Shown here: piece by piece, positions 34,521 through 41,724 of the stretch
How the letters are laid out: each line of letters opens with the position of its first letter
Position numbering within the stretch: the first letter of the stretch is position 1
DNA from: CAZRIP01 sp964600165
GTDB taxonomy: Bacteria; Elusimicrobiota; Elusimicrobia; UBA1565; UBA9628
Reading direction: 5' to 3'
Length of the DNA stretch: 64,000 nt
NCBI GenBank assembly: GCA_964600165.1
Contig: CAZRIP010000005.1
Location: 1-64,000, forward strand
Translations under genes and position numbers: made by a program
Notes under the pieces: generated by a model
What the model was told of the DNA's origin: nothing
Database searches by the model: none
What the model saw: only the letters and a program-made list of their open reading frames with translations

Positions 34521-35687
34521 ATGCCCGAACTCGTCGAGATCCTCAAAGCCTGCGTCCAGCACGGCGCCAGCGACATCCTGATCGCCCCCGGCGAGCCGCC
34601 CATCGCGCGGATCGCGGGGACCCTGCGCAAATACTCGAACTTGCCGAAAGCCGACGCCGCCGAATGCCGCCGCTGGATCTACTCGATCCTCGACGACCGC
34701 AAGCGCGCCGAGTTCGAGAAGAAGCAAGATCTCGATTGCGCGATCCATCTTCCGGAGGCCGGGCGCTTCCGCCTCAACGTCTTCGTCCAAGTCAACGGAC
34801 CCGCCGCGGCGCTGCGGGTGATCTCGACGAAGATCCCGACCCCGGAGGAGATCAAGATCTCTCCCGCGATCCAGAACCTCGCCAATCTGCCTCGCGGCCT
34901 CGTGCTCGTCACCGGTCCCACGGGCTCGGGCAAGACGACGACGCTCGCCTGCATCATCGAGCTGATCAATCAGCGCTACGCCAAGCACATCTTGACCGTC
35001 GAGGATCCGATCGAGTACGTCTATCAGAACAAGCTTTCGATCGTCAACCAGCGCAACGTCGGCTTGCACACGGAGTCCTGGGGATCGGCCGTTCGGGCGG
35101 CGCTGCGCCAAAACCCGGACGTGATCTTGATCGGCGAGATGCGCGACATGGAGACGATGAGCATGGCGTTGGCCGCGGCCGAGACCGGCCATTTGTGCCT
35201 GTCGACGCTGCACACCAACGACGCGCCATCGACGATCGACCGCGTCATCAACGAGTTCCCTCTCGACGCGCAGAACAAGGTCCGCTCGCAGATCGGGTCC
35301 GTCTTGCAGGCGGTCGTCAGCCAAGTCCTCGTGCCCAAAGGCGACGGGAAGGGCAGGGCCTGCGCGCGCGAGGTCATGTTGATGACGAACGGGGTGGCGG
35401 CGCAGATCCGCGAGGGCAAGACCCACGAGCTCTATAGCACGATCGAATCGGGCGCCGAGCGCGGCATGATATCGCTCGACAAGAGTTTGATCGAGCTGAT
35501 CAAGACCGGCCAGATCTCGATGGAGGCCGCTCTCGAGAAGGCGCACGATCCGGACAGCCTCAAGAAGCTTTACAAGCTCCAGGCCGCCGCGCCGTCGGCG
35601 CCCGGCATCGACATGAGCTCTCTGGGCGATCCGCTCGCCGCGGCCCGGGCGCAGGCCGGACAGCCTCATCCGACGTCGACCGTCTGA
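34521..35687 (+). CDS. pilT: PilT-like type IV pilus retraction ATPase (copy C)
   Basis: 388 residues. It has Walker A TGPTGSGKTTTLACI, the Asp box LTVEDPIEYVYQNKLS, Walker B DVILIGEMRDMETM and the His box TGHLCLSTLHTNDAPSTIDR. The N-terminus MPELVEILKACVQHGASDIL is PilT-like. The C-terminus has an extra Ala/Pro-rich tail (about 350-388). Unlike copies A and B it is monocistronic with its own promoter. It differs at several positions in the N-domain (APGEPPIARIAGTLRKYSNL), so it may be a PilU-like paralogue. Confidence 0.9.
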   Translation: MPELVEILKACVQHGASDILIAPGEPPIARIAGTLRKYSNLPKADAAECRRWIYSILDDRKRAEFEKKQDLDCAIHLPEAGRFRLNVFVQVNGPAAALRVISTKIPTPEEIKISPAIQNLANLPRGLVLVTGPTGSGKTTTLACIIELINQRYAKHILTVEDPIEYVYQNKLSIVNQRNVGLHTESWGSAVRAALRQNPDVILIGEMRDMETMSMALAAAETGHLCLSTLHTNDAPSTIDRVINEFPLDAQNKVRSQIGSVLQAVVSQVLVPKGDGKGRACAREVMLMTNGVAAQIREGKTHELYSTIESGAERGMISLDKSLIELIKTGQISMEAALEKAHDPDSLKKLYKLQAAAPSAPGIDMSSLGDPLAAARAQAGQPHPTSTV

Positions 35688-35688
35688 T

Positions 35689-36405
35689 TTAGGAAAGCGG
35701 CTGCCACTGGCGGGCGAAGACGAAGCCGCCGACCCATGCGGCCCCGGCCGCGCGCAGCGACCGCGCGCATTCCTCGAGCGACGCTCCGGACGTGCACACG
35801 TCGTCGACGATGAGCAGGCGCGCGCCCTCGACCGCGGGCGAGGCCGTGAAAGCTCCGGCGAGGGCGTTCGCCCGCGCGTCGCGGCCGAGGGCCCACAAAG
35901 GATTGGTCGAGCGCGTGCGCGCGACGACGTCCCAGACGGGCAGGCCCGTCCAATCGGACAGGGCCTCGGCGATCAGGCGCGCCTGGTTGTAGCCGCGCTC
36001 GCGGCGGCGCCGCGGATGCAGCGGCATCGGCACGAGGGCTTGGGCCGGGGAAAGCTCCGGAAACCGCGAGAAGGCTCGCCCCATCAATTCTCCCGCGGCG
36101 CGCGCCGCGGAGCGCCGGCCGCGGAACTTGAACGAGTGGACGAGCGAGACGGCCGCGTCGCGATAAAGATGCGAGGCGCGGATCGCGCGGCAGGCAAACG
36201 GCTTGCCCTCGCAGCGCGGGCAAAGCGGACGGTCCGTCGGCTCGCAGCACCGGGCGCAATAGGGCGGCTCGCTCGAGGCGAGCGTGAGCCGGCAGCCGGC
36301 GCACAACGGGCCGAGGCGGCTTCCCGAAAGGTCCTCGCGGCAATGCGCGCAGGTCTCGGGCCAGAGAAACGTCAGGGCGGCTTGCTGGATGGTCGCGCAG
36401 TCCAT
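35689..36405 (-). CDS. comF: ComF family phosphoribosyltransferase-like protein
   Basis: 238 residues. An N-terminal double zinc ribbon (CAHCREDL, CAGC, CARCCEP, CPRCEGKP) is followed by a PRTase domain: LVPMPLHPRRRRERGYNQAR and the PRPP loop LLIVDDVCTSGASLEECA. ComF proteins take part in natural transformation and DNA uptake, which would fit with the adjacent pilus ATPase. It converges on pilT copy C with 1 nt between the stops. Confidence 0.9.
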   Translation of the reverse strand: MDCATIQQAALTFLWPETCAHCREDLSGSRLGPLCAGCRLTLASSEPPYCARCCEPTDRPLCPRCEGKPFACRAIRASHLYRDAAVSLVHSFKFRGRRSAARAAGELMGRAFSRFPELSPAQALVPMPLHPRRRRERGYNQARLIAEALSDWTGLPVWDVVARTRSTNPLWALGRDARANALAGAFTASPAVEGARLLIVDDVCTSGASLEECARSLRAAGAAWVGGFVFARQWQPLS

Positions 36406-36487
36406 ACAACGGATACGATCGACCCCCCGAAAAAGTTCCATCTCTCGTCGGTAAAGGCTCCGGCCCCAAAGAGGTACTATTAGGACG

Positions 36488-38506
36488 ATGCGCCGAAACG
36501 GCTTCGTCTTGGCCGCTCTCTTGCTCGCGTTGCCGCTGGCCGTCGCGCTCGCGGCGGCGGCCTTCATCGCGGCCGGCTATTGGAACTACAAGAGCCGCGA
36601 GAAGGACATCGTCGAGCGCATGGATCATTACTACCTCTCGCTCACGCGCCCGAGCCGCGACGAGTACCTTCTTGAATCCGACGAGACCTTCGAGGTGCCC
36701 TACATGGCCTCGAAGCTCTCGATCGCCGCCGAGCCGACGCGCTTCTACGACGCCAACGACCGGCTCATCGGCGAGTTCGCGACCGAGCGCGGCGCCGTCG
36801 TCTCCGATCCCGCGGACCTGCCGGAGTTCCTCAAGCGCGCCCTCGTCGCCACCGAGGACGGGACTTTTTACCAGCACCACGGCGTCAACTGGCGCGCGAC
36901 GGCGCGCGCTTTGCTGACCGACCTGCGGCATATGCGCCGCGCCCAGGGCGGGAGCACGCTCACGCAGCAGTTGGCGAAGATGATGTTCACGACGCGCAAG
37001 AAGACCCTCGGCCGCAAGGTCTTCGAGTACTTCTGCGCGCGGACCCTCGAGCGCAAGTTCACGAAGGACCAGATCCTGCTCATGTATTTCAATTTCGCCT
37101 ACTTCGGCCACGGCTGCTTCGGCGTCGAGCAGGCGGCGCGCTATTACTTCGATAAACCGGCCAAGGCCCTCGCCTTGCCCGAGGCCGCCATGCTGGTCGG
37201 GATCGTCGCGAGCCCGAACAGATACTCGCCCTACGAAAGCCTTTCCCTCGCGCAGGCGCGCCAGCGCACCGTGCTTTCGCGCATGGCCAAGCTCGGCTTC
37301 ATCCCGCAGGGCTCCGTCGAGCGCATATCGAACGAGTTCTGGGAGGACATGGCGCGGCGCGCGAGGCGCCCCGAGGTCAGCTTCTGGCGCATGCGCGTCA
37401 ACGAGGCGCCCTACGTCGTCGAGTACCTGCGCCGAGAGCTGCTGAACTCCTTCAGCAAGGAGCGCTTGCTCAAGGGCGGGCTCAAGATCTACACGACCTT
37501 CGACCTCGACGCTCAAAAAGCGGCCGAGGACGCCCTGCGCGCGACGCTGCGCGAGGAAAATCGTTCCGACCCGAAGAACCCGAATGCGTCTCCCATCGAG
37601 GGCTCCTTCGTGGCCCTGCGGCCCTCGGACGGGGCGCTGCTCGCCATGGTCGGCGGCAGCGGCTTCGACTTCTCGAACCAGCTCAACCGCGCGGTCGATA
37701 GCCGGCGCTTGATCGGTTCGGCGGTCAAGCCGTTCGTTTGGGCCGACGCCTTCGAGACCGGCAAGCACAAGCCCGACGACCTCTTCGACGACAAGCCCTT
37801 GCATTTCAAGCTGCCGGGCGGGCGCGTCTGGTCGCCGCGCAACTACGGCAACAAATACCACGGCATGGTCGATCTGCGTTTCGCCCTCGCCGATTCGATG
37901 AACTCGGTGGCGATCCAGCTGCTGCAGGACCTCGATATCCGAGAGGTGATCGGCAAGCTCGCGGCCGCCACGGGGCTGCCGCGCGACAGGTTTCCGCGCA
38001 ATCTTTCGCTTGCGCTCGGCACCGTCGACCTCTCGGCCTTGGAGCTCGCGCGCGCCTACTGCGTGTTCGCGAGCGGCGGCCGACCGGTCGAGCCTTATTA
38101 CTTGCGGCGCGTCGAGGACCGCGACGGCAAGGTGCTCGTCGAGGCGCCGAAACCCGGGGAGCCGCGGGTCGTCTTCAGCTCATCGACCTGCGCCACGACC
38201 GTCGAGCTCATGAAGGGCGTGCTCGGGCCCAGAGGCACGGCTCACGCCGCGGTCGTGCGGACCGGCTTCAACATCCCGGCCGCCGGAAAGACCGGCACGA
38301 CGACCGACTACCGCGACGCTTGGTTCGCGGGCGTGACCCCCGACCTCTCCGCCGCGGTCTGGATGGGCCATGACGACATGCGCGACCCGCTCGGCGAGGG
38401 CAAGGCCGGCGGCGCGATCTCGGCGCCCGCGTGGATGAACTTCGTCAAGGCTTATTACCGCAACCGTCCGACGAAAGATTTTGAACCGCTGACCGCTAAG
38501 AAGTAG
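36488..38506 (+). CDS. Penicillin-binding protein 1A (bifunctional)
   Basis: 672 residues. Polymerises and cross-links peptidoglycan on the outer face of the inner membrane. One N-terminal TM (about 6-30). GT51 domain: ALVATEDGTFYQHHGVNW (Glu123), GGSTLTQQLAKMM, RKVFEYFCARTLERKFTKDQ. Transpeptidase domain: Ser411 in GSAVKPF, SMNSVAIQL as the SxN box, and KTGTT at 601. A TACTAT box at 36475-36480 lies 7 nt before the ATG. Shorter than typical 1A enzymes because the inter-domain OB region is reduced. Confidence 0.94.
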   Translation: MRRNGFVLAALLLALPLAVALAAAAFIAAGYWNYKSREKDIVERMDHYYLSLTRPSRDEYLLESDETFEVPYMASKLSIAAEPTRFYDANDRLIGEFATERGAVVSDPADLPEFLKRALVATEDGTFYQHHGVNWRATARALLTDLRHMRRAQGGSTLTQQLAKMMFTTRKKTLGRKVFEYFCARTLERKFTKDQILLMYFNFAYFGHGCFGVEQAARYYFDKPAKALALPEAAMLVGIVASPNRYSPYESLSLAQARQRTVLSRMAKLGFIPQGSVERISNEFWEDMARRARRPEVSFWRMRVNEAPYVVEYLRRELLNSFSKERLLKGGLKIYTTFDLDAQKAAEDALRATLREENRSDPKNPNASPIEGSFVALRPSDGALLAMVGGSGFDFSNQLNRAVDSRRLIGSAVKPFVWADAFETGKHKPDDLFDDKPLHFKLPGGRVWSPRNYGNKYHGMVDLRFALADSMNSVAIQLLQDLDIREVIGKLAAATGLPRDRFPRNLSLALGTVDLSALELARAYCVFASGGRPVEPYYLRRVEDRDGKVLVEAPKPGEPRVVFSSSTCATTVELMKGVLGPRGTAHAAVVRTGFNIPAAGKTGTTTDYRDAWFAGVTPDLSAAVWMGHDDMRDPLGEGKAGGAISAPAWMNFVKAYYRNRPTKDFEPLTAKK

Positions 38507-38509
38507 AAT
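38481..38509 (+). promoter_or_regulatory. Promoter of the lipoprotein operon
   Basis: TTGAAC (38481-38486), 17-nt spacer, TAGAAT (38504-38509), inside and just after the end of the PBP gene. The ATG is at 38519. Confidence 0.55.
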
Positions 38510-38518
38510 CCGGGGACC

Positions 38519-40063
38519 ATGAAGCGCCCGCTCGGCGTGCTACTTTTGGCGGCCTCGGCCTTGGCCGCCTGCGGCCCGCAGAGAGAGAAAGAGCCCAACC
38601 ACGATTTCTCGCAGGCGACGCCGATCCACGCGGGCAAGGTCGTCGGGACGATCTCCTCCCCGGATGAAGCCGATTTCTTCCGCCTCGACGTCGCGCAGCA
38701 GCAGACCCTCTCGGTCCACGTCGCGGGCATCCGGGACGTCGATTTCGTTCTGTCCGTTTATGACGGCAATCGGGTCGAGCTTCTGCGCGCCGACGAGACG
38801 GCCGCCGGCGGCGACGAGGAGCTGCTCGACGTCGGCGTCGCGCCGCCCGGGCCTTACTACATCGTCTTGCGCAACAAGAACCCCAACGCGAACAACCCGA
38901 AGCAAGAGTACGAGTTGGACGTCAAGCTCGAGCGGGCGACGAGCCGCGAGCGCAAGCCCGATTCCTCGGTACAAACCGCGAGTCCTTTGGAGCTTCCGGG
39001 CGTCACGCGCGGGCACTTCTGGCCTTCGCAGAATCTCTTGTCCGGAAGCACCGACTACCTCGCCGAGGATTGGTTCCGCATCGAGGTTTCGACGGGCATC
39101 TTCCTCTTGAACATCGACCTGTCCGAGGTCCCGAAGGTCGACTCCGTGATGGAGGTCTTCGACACCAACGGCTACAAGCTCAAGCAGGTCGACTCCGGCG
39201 GCGTCGGCGAGGGGGAGAGCCTCAAGAGCTTCGGCGTGCGCGGTCCCGCCCTCTACTATCTTCGGCTCTTCGCGAAGAACCGGGCCGGAAATCCCGACGC
39301 GCCTTTCGAGCTGTTGACCGAGCTGATCCCGTATCAAGGCCGCACCGAGTTCGAGCCCAACGACCAGCGCCAAGACGCGACGCCCTTCGAGGGCGATACG
39401 ATCACCGGCGCGATCGCGCCCGAGGGCGACGCCGATTGGTACAAGGTCTCCGTGCGCGACCCTCAGCGCCAGCTCTTGCGCGCCTCGGTCACGGGCGTCG
39501 AGGGGCTCGATCTGACGTTGACCCTCGCGGACTCGTTCGGCAATCCACTCGTGACCGTCGACAACATGGGCGCGGGCCAGCCGGAAGTCTTGACCGGCTA
39601 CGGCGTGACGGCGGGGGACTACTATCTCGTCGTGCAGGAAAAGTCCGGGCGCAAGGCCAACCCGCGCGAGCCTTACACGCTGGCCAAGAGCCTGACGCCT
39701 TGGCAGCCGGGCCTCGAATGGGAGCCCAACGAGTCGACGGCGACGGCGCAGGCCCTCAAGGTCGGCGAGTCGGCGGACGGCTACGTGGCGCCCAGCGGCG
39801 ACGTCGACTATTATCAGTTCAACGTCTATCAAAAGGGCTCTGTCTCCTTCGAGCTCGCGGGCGTGCTCAACGTCCAGTTCGTCGTCGACCTCTACGATCA
39901 GGACGGAAAGCCCGTCCAGGAGTGGACGGCGCCCAAGGCCGGGGAGTCCATGGCCTTCGATAAGGATTTGGACGCGGGCACTTACTACCTGAAGCTTTCC
40001 GGCAAGGAGCCGTCCCAGAACAATGTCCGCGACAAATACAGCCTGCGGCTCAAGGTCCGTTAA
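38519..40063 (+). CDS. Lipoprotein with four PPC-like (pre-peptidase C-terminal) beta domains
   Basis: 514 residues. Lipoprotein signal peptide ending in the lipobox LAAC (Cys18). Four beta-rich repeats follow, three of them opening with an EPN motif (EPNHDFSQATPI, EPNDQRQDATPF, EPNESTATAQAL) and continuing with a D-x-D/F-Y/F core (DEADFFRLDV, EGDADWYKVSV, SGDVDYYQFNV) and a YYLRL/YYIVL strand, as in PPC domains of secreted proteases. No protease domain is attached. Probably an envelope-anchored adhesive or scaffold protein; this is inference. Overlaps the next lipoprotein gene. Confidence 0.82.
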   Translation: MKRPLGVLLLAASALAACGPQREKEPNHDFSQATPIHAGKVVGTISSPDEADFFRLDVAQQQTLSVHVAGIRDVDFVLSVYDGNRVELLRADETAAGGDEELLDVGVAPPGPYYIVLRNKNPNANNPKQEYELDVKLERATSRERKPDSSVQTASPLELPGVTRGHFWPSQNLLSGSTDYLAEDWFRIEVSTGIFLLNIDLSEVPKVDSVMEVFDTNGYKLKQVDSGGVGEGESLKSFGVRGPALYYLRLFAKNRAGNPDAPFELLTELIPYQGRTEFEPNDQRQDATPFEGDTITGAIAPEGDADWYKVSVRDPQRQLLRASVTGVEGLDLTLTLADSFGNPLVTVDNMGAGQPEVLTGYGVTAGDYYLVVQEKSGRKANPREPYTLAKSLTPWQPGLEWEPNESTATAQALKVGESADGYVAPSGDVDYYQFNVYQKGSVSFELAGVLNVQFVVDLYDQDGKPVQEWTAPKAGESMAFDKDLDAGTYYLKLSGKEPSQNNVRDKYSLRLKVR

Positions 40064-40520
40064 GAGGCTGTTGGCGGTCGGCGCCGCGGCGCTGTTTTGC
40101 GGCTGCGCGGCCAAGCCGCTCGTCGACTTGCCCGCCCCGCAGCCGCGGGCCGTGCCGTTCGTCGTGCCGCCGGCGGCCAACGCCGAGGTCGTGGTGACCG
40201 AGGCCGTCGCCGGGCCCGAGGAAGACACGGCGAGCTTCACCAGGATATTCATCGACGGCAAGCCGGCCGAGCAGACGCCGGTCGCGCCGCGCTCGCAGCC
40301 CCACCGTTGGGCCGACCGCATCCCCGCGGGCAACCATCTCTTCAGATTCGAGCAATGGTATCTCCCGCAGGCCGGCGAGTGGGGCGTCCTCGACGCCCAG
40401 TGGCAGCCGACGGAGCGCTTCGTCCGCGTGTCGGACGGCGAGCGCACGACGATCGGCCTGAAGTTCTCCGACGGCGGACGCCGCTTCGAGCTCGCCGTCT
40501 CGCGCCGGTCGCTCCCTTAG
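40023..40520 (+). CDS. Small predicted lipoprotein
   Basis: 165 residues if initiated at the ATG at 40023, which lies inside the previous gene (41-nt overlap). The N-terminus has KRLLAVGAAALFCGCAAKP with a lipobox-like FCGC. The remainder is a beta-rich domain with FTRIFIDGKPAEQTP and AGNHLFRFEQWYLPQAGEWG, like PEGA-type folds that carry an inner stem and a surface-exposed strand. A TTG start at 40071 would leave a signal peptide without basic residues, so the longer form is preferred. Confidence 0.65.
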   Translation: MSATNTACGSRSVKRLLAVGAAALFCGCAAKPLVDLPAPQPRAVPFVVPPAANAEVVVTEAVAGPEEDTASFTRIFIDGKPAEQTPVAPRSQPHRWADRIPAGNHLFRFEQWYLPQAGEWGVLDAQWQPTERFVRVSDGERTTIGLKFSDGGRRFELAVSRRSLP

Positions 40521-40561
40521 CGGTCGAGAAAATCGGGATGACTGGAGCCTGGGCTAAGTCT

Positions 40562-40567
40562 TATAAT
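40562..40567 (+). promoter_or_regulatory. -10 box of the receiver-gene pair
   Basis: Perfect TATAAT, with the ATG of the mini receiver 10 nt downstream at 40578. A weak -35 (ATGACT, 40538-40543) lies 18 nt upstream. Confidence 0.5.
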
Positions 40568-40577
40568 CGCGGCTGCC

Positions 40578-40715
40578 ATGTCCGATGCGACGCCGGCGCC
40601 GCGGTTGCTGATCATCGATGACGACGACTCCTTGCGCGAGCTCTTCGCGAAGCCGATCCATTACGCCGACCTCGCCGACTCGATCCGCAAGCTCCTCGCG
40701 GGGCGCGCCACGTGA
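40578..40715 (+). CDS. Internally deleted mini receiver domain (45 aa)
   Basis: A 45-residue frame with its own TATAAT -10 box and GTGA overlap to the next gene. The first half, LLIIDDDDSLRELF, aligns with the acidic pocket of the neighbouring response regulator (LLVVDDDESLRELF). The second half, AKPIHYADLADSIRKLL, aligns with its C-terminal KKPINYAALAAFIRGRL. The roughly 75 residues in between, including the phospho-acceptor Asp and the Thr/Ser switch, are missing. The deletion is exactly in frame. It looks like a decayed tandem duplicate, or a small protein kept for coupling or for binding partners. Confidence 0.6.
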   Translation: MSDATPAPRLLIIDDDDSLRELFAKPIHYADLADSIRKLLAGRAT

Positions 40716-41095
40716 CCGAGCTCGGTCGGGCCAAGAGACGGCTGCTCGTCGTCGACGACGACGAATCGCTGCGCGAGCTTTTCCGTTTCTCGATGGAGAA
40801 GGAAGGCTTCGCCGTGGGCGAGGCCTGCGACGGGCTCGAAGGGCTGCAGAAGACCCCTGAGTTCGAGCCCGACTTGATCGTGGTCGATCTCATGATGCCC
40901 AACCTCGGCGGCTTCGAGATGGTGCGCAACCTGCAGGCTCTCGGCTTCGGCAAGATCCCGGTCGTCGTCATCACCGCCTACTCCGACGAGTCGAGCGAGC
41001 AGATGATCCGCCAGGAGCGCAACGTCGTCGACTTCGTCAAGAAGCCGATCAACTACGCCGCCTTGGCGGCTTTCATCCGCGGCCGGCTCAAGTAA
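40712..41095 (+). CDS. CheY-like single-domain response regulator
   Basis: 127 residues, GTG start overlapping the mini receiver stop. It is a lone receiver: acidic pocket VVDDDES, phospho-acceptor Asp59 in LIVVDLMMPNLGG, switch Thr in VVVITAYSDES and Lys in FVKKPINYAAL. There is no output domain, so it would act by protein-protein interaction. The cognate kinase is not adjacent; the PAS kinase at 32637 is a candidate only by proximity. Its 3' end overlaps the convergent GT51-like gene by 43 nt. Confidence 0.9.
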   Translation: MTELGRAKRRLLVVDDDESLRELFRFSMEKEGFAVGEACDGLEGLQKTPEFEPDLIVVDLMMPNLGGFEMVRNLQALGFGKIPVVVITAYSDESSEQMIRQERNVVDFVKKPINYAALAAFIRGRLK

Positions 41096-41682
41096 GCGGG
41101 GTCCTTGACGCGCTCGCGCAGCCGGCGCGCGGCCTTTTTCCGGGAGAGCCGATCGGACGGGTTGTCGCCGAGCAGCGTCTCCCGCACCGGGCGCTCGGGC
41201 ATGACGCTCAAGGTCAGCGCCTCGCTGAGGGTCAGTTGGTCGGCGTGCTTGTCGAAATAAACGAAGCTCGCCGCCTCGGCGCCCGAGATCTCCGCGCCGT
41301 AAGGCGCGAGGTTGAGGTAAGCTTCCAAAAGCTCGCTCTCGCCGGCGCTCGCGCGCAGCCAAAGGCGCTCGAGCCCGCAGGGCCACCCTTCTCCGCATAG
41401 GATGGCGCTCAGGCGCCGGGCGAGGATCTTCTTGCGGCCGTCGGCCGGCCCGAGCTCGGCGCGCGCGGCGTCGAGCAGGAGCGGCGACATCGCCGAAAGC
41501 GGCCGCCATACGCGGTAGCGTCCGTCGGCGGCCGGCGCCATGGAGAGACGGCCTTGCCCGTCGCGCGTCTCCACGGATTGCGGGATCTTCTCGCGCAAAG
41601 CGCTCGGGTCGAAGGAGAACGCCGCCATGGCCGAGCCCGCCAGGATCAGAAGCCCCGTTCCCGCGAGCAGCGCCGGTCTCAT
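41053..41682 (-). CDS. GT51-like (PbpC-type) protein lacking the catalytic core
   Basis: 209 residues with an N-terminal signal anchor (LLAGTGLLILAGSAMAAFSF). RYRVWRPLSAMSPLLLDA resembles the start of PbpC-type glycosyltransferase domains, and LLEAYLNLAPYGAEISGAEA with YFDKHADQLTLSEALTLSVM matches their second half very well. The segment in between, which should carry the catalytic ED-x-x-F-x-H motif and GGSTLTxQL, is absent: ARAELGPADGRKKILARRLS occurs instead. So it is probably inactive. An ECF-type promoter lies 6 nt before the ATG. A regulatory or scaffolding role at the cell wall is inference. Confidence 0.75.
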   Translation of the reverse strand: MRPALLAGTGLLILAGSAMAAFSFDPSALREKIPQSVETRDGQGRLSMAPAADGRYRVWRPLSAMSPLLLDAARAELGPADGRKKILARRLSAILCGEGWPCGLERLWLRASAGESELLEAYLNLAPYGAEISGAEAASFVYFDKHADQLTLSEALTLSVMPERPVRETLLGDNPSDRLSRKKAARRLRERVKDPAYLSRPRMKAAKAA

Positions 41683-41688
41683 GGCCTA

Positions 41689-41717
41689 GATACCGCTATG
41701 GCGGCTTGAAACTTACG
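41689..41717 (-). promoter_or_regulatory. Predicted ECF-sigma promoter of the GT51-like gene
   Basis: Minus strand CGTAAGTTT (41717-41709), 14-nt spacer, GGTATC (41694-41689), then 6 nt and the ATG at 41682. It fills the 42-nt gap after the anti-sigma gene. Same motif and spacing as upstream of the sigma gene. Confidence 0.65.
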
Positions 41718-41724
41718 CCCGCGC

